Below, in pieces: positions 8,729 to 17,414 of a DNA stretch of 64,000 nt. The notes beneath the pieces are model-generated. The model was not told the origin of the DNA. It searched no databases and was given only the letters and a program-made list of their open reading frames with translations. How positions within the stretch are numbered: position 1 is the stretch's first letter; each line of letters opens with the position of its first letter. Both the position numbers and the translations under genes were made by a program. The stretch is from assembly GCF_907164575.1 (NCBI RefSeq), contig NZ_CAJQYY010000008.1, positions 124,001 to 188,000 on the forward strand, in the 5' to 3' direction. Source of the DNA: Paraburkholderia gardini (GTDB lineage Bacteria > Pseudomonadota > Gammaproteobacteria > Burkholderiales > Burkholderiaceae).

Positions 8729-8938
8729 CGGGTCCTGATCAGGGGCGGCGGCACGCCGCAAGGTGAGGACACGGCAGGCAATCGCCGCGCCAGATCGATT
8801 GTCGATTTTACCTGCGTTGGCCAGCGCACGTTGAAGGGCAAATTTGTGACTGCCCGGAAACGCGCTCGCTGCGCGGTTTAGAGGTCACTGAACACTGTTC
8901 ATTATTACAATTAGTTATAGATTTGACTATTCATAGTG

Positions 8939-8966
8939 TTGACGATCTATAAAACCCTGCTAGAAT
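8939..8966 (+). promoter_or_regulatory. Sigma-70-type promoter of the lytic transglycosylase gene
   Basis: TTGACG (8939-8944), a 16-bp spacer, and TAGAAT (8961-8966), in an AT-rich patch that stands out from its surroundings. A second possible pair, TTGACT (8923) and TATAAA (8948), has a long 19-bp spacer. Confidence 0.65.
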
Positions 8967-9303
8967 CCGTCCACATTGGTTGCAGGGTTTGCACGTTTTA
9001 ACCATTACCCCCGGTCTTCTGACGCAACGCGTCGCCGTTTGCCGATCCCTGCTCGGTACTTCACGGTCTTGTCTGTTTTCCTCGCCGGCGCCTTTTTCGC
9101 GCTGGTTTTTTCGTGTGGGAGCCTCCGCCCGCATGCTGCAAACAGCATGCCGCCGGAACTTTAGATGGGCTCCCCGAACGGTGTATGCCGTTTTCCCGAC
9201 GCCGCTGCCGCCCCGACCAGAGCGCGCGGCGTCTTGATTCTGCGAATGGCTGTACGTCGGCTTGCCGGCGCGTTCGCCGCTTCATGCAAATTGGGAGATC
9301 TGA
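8967..9303 (+). other. Long untranslated leader of the lytic transglycosylase gene
   Basis: About 330 bp between the promoter and the ATG at 9304. It holds a perfect hairpin GCATGCTG-CAAA-CAGCATGC (9131-9150) but no long open frame with a ribosome site. Together with 8729-8938 this is a 575-bp gene-free stretch; upstream of the promoter I see nothing else. Confidence 0.4.
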
Positions 9304-10479
9304 ATGAACGCCTGGTTATCGTGGCGTCCCGACGAGCGTCTCGCGCAGGTTATGCGCGGTGCATTGCGACGTGGGACGCGTATGAGTCATCACCTGTTCA
9401 GCATTGTCGGCGGTTTTGCCGTCGTGCTGGCACTGGCCTTGTGGCTGATGCCCACCTGGCGCGGCACTCTCGCCGCAAAGCTGATGCCGGTTATTTCCGC
9501 TGCAGTGAAGGCGGGTCCGGCCCGTCTGCTGCAAGGCAACCCGCTGCCGTCGTTTGGGCCCGCAACCGGCCAGTCCGACGACAGCCTGTCTTCAAATCAG
9601 GCAGTCAGCGTCGACACCGGCAGCAACGGTACGACCGCCAACACCAGTTATGACGGTGCCTTCGATGGCAGCGGCACGGCTGGCCTCAGCGCCGTGGCGC
9701 TGAACGGCCTCGATCCGCGTACGTTGCCGACGGTCGGCTCGCTCGCCCGCCTGATTCCGGCGCAGCGCGTCTCCGCCGATGCACGCGACGATCGCGTGCT
9801 GGTCTCGACCCGCGAGCAGGATCTGGTCGCGTCGTATCTGTCGCGCCGTTATCGCGTCGCTCAGGAGCCCGTCAGCGAGCTCGTGAAGGCCGCGTTCGAC
9901 ACCGGTCGCGAAGTCGGTCTCGATCCGCTGTTGCTGCTGGCTGTCATGGCCATCGAATCCGGTTTCAATCCGTATGCGGAAAGCGGCGTCGGCGCGCAAG
10001 GTTTGATGCAGGTCATGTCGAAGGTGCATTCCGACAAGTTCGAGTACTTTGGTGGCCAGAGCGCCGCGCTCGAGCCGTTGACCAACATCAAGGTCGGCGC
10101 ACTCGTGCTGAAGGATTGCGTGGCGCGCGGCGGTTCGCTGCCGGGCGGACTGCGTCTGTATGTCGGCTCGACGTCGCAGGACGACGGTGGTTATGGCGCC
10201 AAGGTAATGGCCGAGCGCGCCCGTCTGCGTGACGTGGCGCGTGGCCGCAAGGTGCCGGTCAACGCACCGCAGGCACCGACCACGACTACCGCATCGACGA
10301 CGCTGGCTCCGGCCGCGACAACCGCTTCGACGAAGCGCGTACAGGTGACGCTCGACGGCGGGCATCCGCTGACGACGGCCAGGGTCACGACGCCTGCGTC
10401 GCACGACAAGACGCCGATGCAGGATGACGCAAGTTCCAGCGCGACGAAGCATGTTGCTTCGTCGGAACTGGGCGCCTGA
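9304..10479 (+). CDS. Membrane-anchored lytic transglycosylase (SLT domain)
   Basis: 391 residues; GGGAG precedes the ATG. An N-terminal membrane segment (FSIVGGFAVVLALALWLMP, about 31-49) anchors the protein with its catalytic part in the periplasm. The SLT domain spans about 190-310: GLDPLLLLAVMAIESGFNP with catalytic Glu218, then GAQGLMQVM and the NIKVG motif. The C-terminal 80 residues are low-complexity Thr/Ala/Pro. Such enzymes cleave peptidoglycan glycan strands to 1,6-anhydro ends. It is convergent with the aminotransferase gene, with a shared terminator. Confidence 0.9.
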   Translation: MNAWLSWRPDERLAQVMRGALRRGTRMSHHLFSIVGGFAVVLALALWLMPTWRGTLAAKLMPVISAAVKAGPARLLQGNPLPSFGPATGQSDDSLSSNQAVSVDTGSNGTTANTSYDGAFDGSGTAGLSAVALNGLDPRTLPTVGSLARLIPAQRVSADARDDRVLVSTREQDLVASYLSRRYRVAQEPVSELVKAAFDTGREVGLDPLLLLAVMAIESGFNPYAESGVGAQGLMQVMSKVHSDKFEYFGGQSAALEPLTNIKVGALVLKDCVARGGSLPGGLRLYVGSTSQDDGGYGAKVMAERARLRDVARGRKVPVNAPQAPTTTTASTTLAPAATTASTKRVQVTLDGGHPLTTARVTTPASHDKTPMQDDASSSATKHVASSELGA

Positions 10480-10530
10480 TACGTCGCTTGGTATGCATTA
10501 GATCCGCCAGCGCAGGCTGGAGCGGGCAAG

Positions 10531-10561
10531 AAAAAGGGCACCTCCTGGAGGTGCCCTTTTT
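10531..10561. terminator. Bidirectional intrinsic terminator
   Basis: A symmetric A-run/stem/T-run: AAAAAGGGCACCT, five-base loop, AGGTGCCCTTTTT. It can stop transcription from both the transglycosylase gene (left) and the aminotransferase operon (right). Confidence 0.9.
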
Positions 10562-10612
10562 CGTTGCTGCGCGCTTCCCGACGGAGCCCGTGAGGTCAGC
10601 CCGGCGTCGGGG

Positions 10613-11806
10613 TCAGCGATTGAACAACCGGCCGAGCCGCTCGACAGCTTCTTCGAGCTTCGCATACGCTGTCGCATAGGAGAGCCGGATATAGGAGTGC
10701 GGCGCGTGCAATCCGAAGTCCATCCCCGGGACCAGCACGACGCCTGCGTCGTGCAGCATCGCCCGGGTGAGCGCGGCGCTGTCGCTCGCGGCGGGGTGGG
10801 CGACGTGCGTGCAGTCGGCGTACACATAGAACGCGCCGTCCGGCATCACCGGTACCGAGAAGCCGAGCGACTCGAGCGCGGGCGCGATGAAATCGCGGCG
10901 CCGTTTGAATTCAAGGCGACGGCCTTCGTAGATCCTGATCGTGTCCGGTTCGAAGCAGGCGAGTGCGGCATGCTGCGCCAGCGCCGACGCGCAGATAAAC
11001 AGGTTCTGAGCGAGCTTTTCCAGCGGGCCGACCAGCGCCGGCGGTACGACAAGCCAGCCCAGCCGCCAGCCGGTCATGTTGAAGTACTTCGAGAAGCTGT
11101 TGACGGTAATGACGTCGTCGCCGAAAGACAGCGCCGACACCGGCGGCGCGTCGTAACTCAAGCCCTGATAGATTTCATCGACGATCGTAAAGCCGCCGCG
11201 CTTGCGGACCGCCTTCACGATGCGTTCGAGTTCGGCAGGTTCGATCGATGTACCGGTCGGGTTCGACGGCGACGCGAGCAGCACGCCGCGCGTGCGATCG
11301 TTCCACAGGCGTTCGACGTCGGCCGCGGTTAGCTGGAAGCGCTCCGCGGGGCCGCTCGGCACGAGTACAGCCCGACCTTCGGCAGCGGCGACGAAATGCC
11401 GGTTGCAGGGATAAGACGGATCGGGCATCAGCACTTCGTCATCGCGATCGACGAGCGCCGCGCATGCGAGCAGCAACGCCGCCGACGCGCCCGCCGTGAC
11501 CACGATGCGTGCAGGATCGACGGTAATGCCATAAACCTGCTGGTAATGCGCGGCGATCGCCTCGCGCAACGCAGGCAGACCGAGCGCGTTCGTGTATTGG
11601 GTGACGCCGCGCCGCAGCGCGCTGGTGGCGGCCTCGATGACCGGTTCCGGCGCGGTGAAATCGGGCTCGCCGATTCCCATGTGAATGATGTCGCGCCCCT
11701 GGCGCTCCAGCAATGCGGCCTCTTTGGCCAGCTCCATCACATAAAACGGCTGGATGGCGTCGACGCGGGCGGCAAGCCGCACCAGTGGTTCAGACAGAGT
11801 GTTCAT
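10613..11806 (-). CDS. PLP-dependent class I/II aminotransferase
   Basis: 397 residues, fold-type I aminotransferase. Family motifs: HMGIGEPDFTAPEPV at the N-terminus, SNPTGT before the substrate pocket, IVDEIYQGLSY, and the PLP lysine in NSFSKYFNMTGWRLGW. The carboxylate-binding Arg is near the C-terminus (YIRLSYATAYAKLEEA). The amino donor and acceptor cannot be fixed; this sub-branch often acts as an aspartate/alanine/aromatic aminotransferase. It lies 84 bp downstream of nusB on the same strand. Confidence 0.9.
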   Translation of the reverse strand: MNTLSEPLVRLAARVDAIQPFYVMELAKEAALLERQGRDIIHMGIGEPDFTAPEPVIEAATSALRRGVTQYTNALGLPALREAIAAHYQQVYGITVDPARIVVTAGASAALLLACAALVDRDDEVLMPDPSYPCNRHFVAAAEGRAVLVPSGPAERFQLTAADVERLWNDRTRGVLLASPSNPTGTSIEPAELERIVKAVRKRGGFTIVDEIYQGLSYDAPPVSALSFGDDVITVNSFSKYFNMTGWRLGWLVVPPALVGPLEKLAQNLFICASALAQHAALACFEPDTIRIYEGRRLEFKRRRDFIAPALESLGFSVPVMPDGAFYVYADCTHVAHPAASDSAALTRAMLHDAGVVLVPGMDFGLHAPHSYIRLSYATAYAKLEEAVERLGRLFNR

Positions 11807-11890
11807 GCGGATACATTCAGTTTCCCAGTGTCGCGACCGGCCGGCGCGGCCCGGGTCGAATCGGGCTGCACGCGTTCCGGCCTCGCTGGA

Positions 11891-12325
11891 TCAGTGCTTG
11901 CGGGCGGCCTGTGTCTCGGCGGCGCGCAGTTGTACCGACAGCTTGTCCAGCACGCCATTGACGTACTTGTAGCCGTCCGCGCCACCGAACGTCTTGGCAA
12001 GTTCGACGGCTTCGTTGATCACCACGCGATATGGAATATCGACGTGATTCTTCAGTTCGAACGCAGCGACCAGCAGTACCGCGCGTTCGACCGGCGAGAG
12101 CTGGTCGATCGGACGGTCGAGGCACGGCATCAGGTCGATCGACAGTGCTTCCGAGTCGCGGATGACGCCGCTCAGCAACGCCTCCAGATGCGCGTGGTCG
12201 GCCTTGTCGTAACCTTGCGCGCCGCGCAGCTGCGCGTCGATTTCACCGATAGGCGAGCCCGACAGCAGCCACTGGTAGAGACCTTGCGTGGCCAGTTCGC
12301 GGGAACGTCGGCGAGCGCTCTTCAT
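11891..12325 (-). CDS. nusB: Transcription antitermination factor NusB
   Basis: 144 residues, the normal NusB length, all-helical. The RNA-binding N-terminus [20 protein letters not shown] and the C-terminal [34 protein letters not shown] are diagnostic. NusB with NusE (S10) binds boxA RNA for rRNA antitermination. Its ATG overlaps the ribH stop by 4 bp (ATGA), so it is translationally coupled to ribH, the common order in Proteobacteria. Confidence 0.97.
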   Translation of the reverse strand: MKSARRRSRELATQGLYQWLLSGSPIGEIDAQLRGAQGYDKADHAHLEALLSGVIRDSEALSIDLMPCLDRPIDQLSPVERAVLLVAAFELKNHVDIPYRVVINEAVELAKTFGGADGYKYVNGVLDKLSVQLRAAETQAARKH

Positions 12326-12837
12326 GCCCGTTCCTCTTCGTCTTCCTCGTCTTCATCTTCGTCGTCATCGCCGCCGAGCTGTTCGAGCGCAACCGAGAGG
12401 TTTGCCATTTCGACGGCGACACGCGCTGCGTCGCGACCCTTTTCGGTCATGCGCGCGACGGCCTGTTCGTCCGTTTCGGTCGTGAGGACCGCGTTGGCGA
12501 CGGGAATGCCGAAGTCGAGGCCGATGCGCGTGATGCCGGCGCCGCTTTCGTTCGACACGAGTTCGAAGTGATACGTCTCGCCGCGCACGACGGCGCCGAG
12601 CGCGATCAGCGCATCGAACTGGCCGCTCTCCGCCAGCTTTTGCAGCGCGAGCGGGATTTCCAGTGCGCCCGGCACGGTGACGAGCAGCACGTCTTCACCG
12701 GTGACGCCGAGGCGTTCGAGTTCTTCGATGCAGGCGTCAGCGAGGCCGTTGCAAACGGGTTCGTTAAAGCGCGACTGCACGATGCCGACGCGCAGGCCGT
12801 CGCCGTCGAGATTCGGTTGATATTGTCCGATTTCCAT
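12322..12837 (-). CDS. ribH: 6,7-dimethyl-8-ribityllumazine synthase RibH
   Basis: About 171 residues. It condenses 5-amino-6-ribitylaminouracil with dihydroxybutanone phosphate. Motifs: [26 protein letters not shown], and [20 protein letters not shown] with the catalytic His. The start at 12837 is chosen because homology begins there. An unusual C-terminal tail of about 17 residues consists almost only of Asp and Glu ([17 protein letters not shown]). It follows ribB by 53 bp and overlaps nusB by 4 bp. Confidence 0.96.
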   Translation of the reverse strand: MEIGQYQPNLDGDGLRVGIVQSRFNEPVCNGLADACIEELERLGVTGEDVLLVTVPGALEIPLALQKLAESGQFDALIALGAVVRGETYHFELVSNESGAGITRIGLDFGIPVANAVLTTETDEQAVARMTEKGRDAARVAVEMANLSVALEQLGGDDDEDEDEEDEEERA

Positions 12838-12890
12838 TTGAGGTCCGTAGTGTTTGGGATGAACGCGTGTGAGCGGTGAGTTTCCGGATA

Positions 12891-14051
12891 TCAGGCCTGG
12901 ATGTCCTGCGAGGCCGGGGCGCCAGGCGGGCACGCCGCGATGGCGCCTGGCATAGGCACGAAGCACGTGACTTCGAGGCCATAACCCGACATCGTGCCCA
13001 GCTTGCGCGGGTTCGACAGCACCTGCATCTTGCCGACACCCAGTTCGCGCAGGATCTGCGCGCCGATGCCGTACGTCTTGAAATCGACCGGACGGCGCTT
13101 GAGTGCCTCAGCACGTTCCTTTTCGTCGAACGCCTTGAAGACGTCGATCAGATGATCCTTCGAGTCGCCACAGTTGAGCAGCACCACCACGCCGAGATCG
13201 CGTTCGGCGATTTCCTTCATGGCGGCGTCGAGCGTCCATGAGTGAGTGGATGCGCCCACTTCCAGCAGATCCAGTACCGACAGCGGTTCGTGAACGCGCA
13301 CCGGAGTTTCGCGATCCGGCGAGGGCGTGCCGCGCACCAGCGCGATATGCGGCGAGCCGCTAGGCTGGTCGAGATACATCACCGCGCGGAACGGGCCGTG
13401 CGCGGTTTGCATCGTGCGCTCGCAGATGCGCTCGACGATCGATTCGGTGCGGCTACGGTAATGGATCAGGTCGGCGATCGTGCCGATCTTCAGGTTGTGC
13501 TCCTGCGCGAACGCGATGAGGTCGGGCAGACGCGCCATCGTGCCGTCGTCCTTGATGATCTCGCAGATCACCGCGGCGGGCGTGAGGCCCGCGAGCGCCG
13601 TGAAATCGCAACCGGCTTCGGTGTGACCGGCGCGCACCAGTACGCCGCCGGGCTGCGCCATGATCGGGAACACGTGGCCGGGCTGCACGATGTGCTCGGC
13701 GCGGGCGTCATGCGCGACGGCCGCCGCGATCGTGCGGGCGCGGTCGGCGGCGGAAATGCCGGTTGTCACGCCTTCGGCCGCCTCGATGCTGACCGTGAAC
13801 GCCGTGCCGTACTGCGTGCCGTTGCGGTATGTCATGAGCGGCAGGTTGAGCTGCTTGCAGCGCTCCTGCGTCAACGTCAGACAGATCAGCCCACGGCCGT
13901 AACGGGCCATGAAATTGATCGCTTCCGGTGTGACGAATTCGGCGGCGATCACGAGATCGCCCTCGTTTTCGCGGTCTTCTTCGTCGACGAGAATCACCAT
14001 CCGGCCGGCCTTCAGTTCGGCGATGATCTCAAGAGTGGAGGCGAGCGTCAT
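12891..14051 (-). CDS. ribB: 3,4-dihydroxy-2-butanone-4-phosphate synthase RibB with a degenerate GTP cyclohydrolase II-like C-terminus
   Basis: 386 residues. The first ~205 residues are a complete DHBP synthase: [16 protein letters not shown] (metal and substrate acidic loop), YGRGLICL, and [14 protein letters not shown]. The C-terminal ~170 residues align with RibA in outline ([26 protein letters not shown]) but lack the zinc cysteines of the canonical CxTGDxFxSxRCDC segment; that position reads [20 protein letters not shown] cyclohydrolase II activity is therefore unlikely and a separate ribA is needed elsewhere. This matches the 'RibBX' variant known in Proteobacteria. Confidence 0.93.
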   Translation of the reverse strand: MTLASTLEIIAELKAGRMVILVDEEDRENEGDLVIAAEFVTPEAINFMARYGRGLICLTLTQERCKQLNLPLMTYRNGTQYGTAFTVSIEAAEGVTTGISAADRARTIAAAVAHDARAEHIVQPGHVFPIMAQPGGVLVRAGHTEAGCDFTALAGLTPAAVICEIIKDDGTMARLPDLIAFAQEHNLKIGTIADLIHYRSRTESIVERICERTMQTAHGPFRAVMYLDQPSGSPHIALVRGTPSPDRETPVRVHEPLSVLDLLEVGASTHSWTLDAAMKEIAERDLGVVVLLNCGDSKDHLIDVFKAFDEKERAEALKRRPVDFKTYGIGAQILRELGVGKMQVLSNPRKLGTMSGYGLEVTCFVPMPGAIAACPPGAPASQDIQA

Positions 14052-14234
14052 GTTGGCGAGATTGTCAGGAAAGCGCGTATTTTACGCCACGCGAGCCCCC
14101 GCGTCGCTTCGGCCGGACGGGCCAGGCCATCTGGCCGGGTTTACACGGGGCACGCACGTGTCACCTGGCCATCCGGCTGACTGCCGCCGGTACTCGCACG
14201 GCTTTATTCTCGAACCTGGAAATCGGGGAGGGGA

Positions 14235-14837
14235 TTACGTATGTGCGCCGGAATTTGCAGCGCCGGGCCGGTTGAGCACCTGGCCGGGTTCGCGCCAGTT
14301 GGGCTCGCTGCCCATGAACCGGTCGAAGTATGCGATCGCGAGGCTGGGCTCCTCGACGATGTTTTCGCGAAACGACTGCCACACGTCGCGGTGCGAGAGC
14401 GCGTCGGCCGGCTGGACCTCCAGCGCGCACTCTTCGCGCATCACGTGTTTGAGCGTGCCGATGCAGAACCAGGTGAGCAGGTAGCCTGCCGGCCACCAGC
14501 TGGCGATATCGTTCGCCGTGGGTTGCAGGTGCGGGGAGGGCTCCGTGCTCACGTGAACGGCTTTGTCGCGCAGCAGGTCGCGCAGCAGCACGCCGAAGGC
14601 GAACTGGAAGTAGTCGGGTGCATTCCGCCGGCGGTAGCCGGCGTGGTGCGAGATCACGTCGAGCCACGCGAAAAACGCGCTGGTGAACTGGCGCTCGTCG
14701 ATTTCGATGCGCACGCCGTGCCGCTCGCGATATTCGTCGCAGCATTGCTGCAACAACTGGCGGCAGGGCGTGAGCTTCCGCACGTGGTCCCACGTGCCGG
14801 ATTCCCGCGGGTGAATGCTACTGATCGGCTGGCCCAT
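14235..14837 (-). CDS. Hypothetical protein, 200 residues
   Basis: I do not recognise the family. A soluble-looking protein with a helical middle part ([39 protein letters not shown]) and no signal peptide. Start 14837 ([14 protein letters not shown]) is preferred over 14861. It lies 42 bp downstream of another unknown gene on the same strand, so the two form a pair. It begins the accessory DNA left of which the riboflavin genes resume. Confidence 0.7.
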   Translation of the reverse strand: MGQPISSIHPRESGTWDHVRKLTPCRQLLQQCCDEYRERHGVRIEIDERQFTSAFFAWLDVISHHAGYRRRNAPDYFQFAFGVLLRDLLRDKAVHVSTEPSPHLQPTANDIASWWPAGYLLTWFCIGTLKHVMREECALEVQPADALSHRDVWQSFRENIVEEPSLAIAYFDRFMGSEPNWREPGQVLNRPGAANSGAHT

Positions 14838-14879
14838 CAAGGCTCCCGTGCACGCGCGCAAGGATTGCGCGCGCAGGTT

Positions 14880-15743
14880 TCAGCAAAGATGCGTGACGAC
14901 ATGTTCGATTTCGTCGCTCAATGCATCGAGCGGTTCGCGTTCCTTCAGCGCGCGGCGGAACGCGGCTTCGCGCGCGCCGGTCACGTCGGCGAAAAACCGG
15001 ATTACGGCGTCCGGTTCGGTCACGAGCCCGGTGGGGCAGAGGTCTTTCGCGAGCGAGGCGATCGTCAGCATCAGGAATACGTATGCGTTCGGCTCGGTCA
15101 CGAGCCACCAGGGCGCGCTCGCATCGGGAAGGACATCGAAGCGCGTACTGCGGATCGGCTGCTGGTCGATCAGCGAGAGGACGAGTTGCGCGCCCACGCG
15201 GCACAGCGTGCTACGCGAAGTCGCGGTATCGGCGCAAACCTGGGTCAACTGCGTACCGGGCGCGTGGCGCGACGCGTTCATGGCCTCGAACGCGCTGCTG
15301 ATGCGATGTTCGAAGATGAGCACGTCGGTGGCGCCGCATTGCATGATCATGCGTTTGGCTGCCGCGTAATACGTCGTCGAAAACTTGCGCAACGTTTTCG
15401 CCTGATTGCCCGACTGGCTGAGATAGCCCGTCAGTGCATCGAGCGGAACCGGAGATTTCCAGTGATCCTGGAGCGGCGGCATGGCGTGGCCGGCAAACGA
15501 CTCGGCAGTTTCGATCAGGCCATCCGCGAGTTGCGCGACGGATTCCAGCGAGAGATGCGAGGGCGCCCTGGAAGTTTGCGTGGCAGGCGAGCGCGTGGTG
15601 ACGGTGGCAGGCCGGTCGCTCTTGATCGGCCCGGGCACATTGCGTGCCGCATAACGAAGCTGACGCGCACAGTCCCTCAGTGCGAGCCCCAGTTGGCTGA
15701 TGTCGCGGCTAAGGTGCTGCGGCAAGGGCGATTTCGACTCCAT
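14880..15743 (-). CDS. Hypothetical protein, about 287 residues
   Basis: Unrecognised. Mostly helical, soluble, with a Ser/Thr/Pro-rich linker around residues 45-65 (PATVTTRSPATQTSRAPS) and a helical C-terminal two thirds. The start at 15743 follows the normal gene composition; an ATG at 15818 would add 25 residues. It is divergent from the SorC-family regulator gene, and the shared spacer carries a TGAACA-type half-site, so it may fall under that regulator (inference). Confidence 0.65.
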   Translation of the reverse strand: MESKSPLPQHLSRDISQLGLALRDCARQLRYAARNVPGPIKSDRPATVTTRSPATQTSRAPSHLSLESVAQLADGLIETAESFAGHAMPPLQDHWKSPVPLDALTGYLSQSGNQAKTLRKFSTTYYAAAKRMIMQCGATDVLIFEHRISSAFEAMNASRHAPGTQLTQVCADTATSRSTLCRVGAQLVLSLIDQQPIRSTRFDVLPDASAPWWLVTEPNAYVFLMLTIASLAKDLCPTGLVTEPDAVIRFFADVTGAREAAFRRALKEREPLDALSDEIEHVVTHLC

Positions 15744-15780
15744 GGGCGTCTCTGGGTTGCAACATTTGAAGTTAAGATAG

Positions 15781-15792
15781 CACAAGTGTTCA
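15781..15792 (-). promoter_or_regulatory. Candidate SorC-regulator half-site A
   Basis: On the minus strand this reads TGAACACTTGTG, in the divergent spacer before the sorC-type gene. It matches the two half-sites at 22594-22628 (TGAACA-N1/2-TTGT). An adjacent short inverted repeat, TCAGTC-GCAA-GACTGA (15790-15805), may add to the site. Confidence 0.4.
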
Positions 15793-15829
15793 GTCGCAAG
15801 ACTGACTTTATTCATCATAGGAGCCGAGC

Positions 15830-16828
15830 TTGGCGAAAGCGAGTATTGCCCCTGAGGCGATCGAAAGCGACGAGCAGAATCCCGCGCGCCGGCTGCGTCT
15901 GCGCGCGGCGTGGATGTACTTTGTCGAGGAGATGACGCAGAACGAAATCGCCCTGAAACTCGGTGTCGGGCGCGTGACGGTGGTGCGGTTGCTCGCCGCC
16001 GCGCGCGAGCGCAACGAGGTGAAGATTTCGATCGGCGACCGTCTCGCCGAATGCGTCGAGGCCGAGCGTCTGCTTGAAAAGCGCTTCGGGGTCGAGGAGG
16101 TCATCGTCGTGCCGCTGTCGTCGCGGGGCGCGGATGCGACCGGCCCGGTGAGCGCGGCGACGGGCGCCTATGTATCGTCGCTCGTGCGGCCCAACATGCG
16201 TATTGGCGTGGGCTGGGGGCGCACGCTCGTCAGTTCGCTCGCGTTCATGAACGAGCGCACGGTCGAAGACGTCTCGGTGGTGTCGCTGCTCGGCGGCATC
16301 ATGAAGGCGCGCAAGTTCAATCCGGCCGAATTCGCGTGGCGCTTTGCTTCGCTGTATCAGGCGGACTGCTACCTGATGACCGCGCCGCTTGTCGTCGACA
16401 GCGCGGCCACGCGCGAAACCCTGATCGAGCGCTGCGGGCTCGGCGATATCTTCGAGCTCGCGAAATCGCTGGATGCAGTCGTGCTTGGCGCGGCGGGGAC
16501 GGGTCCGGACGCGACGGCGCACCTGTCGAAGTTCATCAGCAATGCGGATCGCGCGTCGGTCATCAAGGCGGGCGCGGTCGGTGACCTGCTGTTCAACTTT
16601 TTCGACGCGAACGGCGAGCTTGTCGACCATCCGATCAACGAACGCGTGATGTCGGTGCCGCTCGACATCATCAAGAAAGTGCCGGTGCGCGTGCTGGCAG
16701 CGGGCGGCGCGAACAAGGTGCAGGCACTGGCCGGCGCCCTGAAGCTGCTGAAACCCACGGTGCTCATCACCGACGAGTACACCGCAAAAGACGTACTCAA
16801 GCTCGCAGGCCCGGGCGGAATCGTCTGA
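15830..16828 (+). CDS. SorC/DeoR-type sugar-binding transcriptional regulator
   Basis: 332 residues, TTG start with AGGAG six bases upstream. The N-terminal helix-turn-helix (MYFVEEMTQNEIALKLGVGRVTVVRLLAAAR, about 29-59) is followed by the SorC sugar-phosphate-binding domain (about 75-332), with the family motifs RIGVGWGRTL, VVSLLGGI, VLGAAGTG and VRVLAAGGANKVQALAGALKL. Such regulators normally sense the phosphorylated substrate of the pathway they control. It is the first gene of the PTS/oxidoreductase/acyloin-cleavage cluster and its likely regulator. Confidence 0.92.
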   Translation: MAKASIAPEAIESDEQNPARRLRLRAAWMYFVEEMTQNEIALKLGVGRVTVVRLLAAARERNEVKISIGDRLAECVEAERLLEKRFGVEEVIVVPLSSRGADATGPVSAATGAYVSSLVRPNMRIGVGWGRTLVSSLAFMNERTVEDVSVVSLLGGIMKARKFNPAEFAWRFASLYQADCYLMTAPLVVDSAATRETLIERCGLGDIFELAKSLDAVVLGAAGTGPDATAHLSKFISNADRASVIKAGAVGDLLFNFFDANGELVDHPINERVMSVPLDIIKKVPVRVLAAGGANKVQALAGALKLLKPTVLITDEYTAKDVLKLAGPGGIV

Positions 16829-17414
16829 TTCGCATCTGAAGGCCGTGCAGGCGGCTGGCCATGCTGCCGGCTGGCCGGCTTCTGGAGCCGACGCCTTGGG
16901 GTCGAGCCCCGCCGGACCGTTTTCGCGCCTTGGGATGCGGGAGGGTCGTCGCAGTTGAACGGTCCTGCGTTTCCCGAACCGGCCGGTCGCATCTTTCTTG
17001 CCGCTCCACAGCGCGGAAATAGCGCGGAGCGCGCCTCCAGACACGCTTGACGCGGCGCATCCCCATCAGCTTCCCATTCCCGCGCGGCGCACCTGCGCAC
17101 ACGCCCGCCCAGCGCACCCATCCGCGCGGATGAACCGCCGGCGAGGCGCTCGCGTCCCGCATCCATCGGCATCAGCCGGCTGTCCCATCAGGCACATCCC
17201 TGTGCCCTCACGCCCCCATTTCATCCTGGTCCCTCTACGTCGGGTCCAGGGTAAGTCCCACCCCAAAAAACTGCGTTTCCACTCAATCCGGACTTGGCCT
17301 TTTAGTGAACATACTGCTATTCTGAAATACATAAGTTCTGTCGTGGCTGTAACAGACGAAAGTCCTCGAACACTTCCCGCGCGTTTCGCGCGCAGCATTT
17401 GTGGAGACATGCTC
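16829..17414 (+). other. 586-bp leader between regulator gene and SAF-domain oxidoreductase; contains half-site B
   Basis: No supported gene. An open frame runs through it into the next gene, but its composition is poor and its start has no ribosome site. Near the 3' end TGAACATACTGCTA (17306-17319) resembles the TGAACA-N-TTGT half-sites at 15781 and 22594, and lies just upstream of the presumed promoter of the catabolic operon. TTGGCC (17294) and TATTCT (17318) are a poor but possible promoter pair. Confidence 0.4.

Noticed and set aside
14052..14234. FMN riboswitch upstream of ribB
   Set aside because: None of the conserved RFN-element segments is visible; also checked before ribD and ribE.
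15815..17044. A 409-codon minus-strand frame opposite the SorC-type gene
   Set aside because: Antisense shadow with atypical composition; the plus-strand protein has all family motifs.
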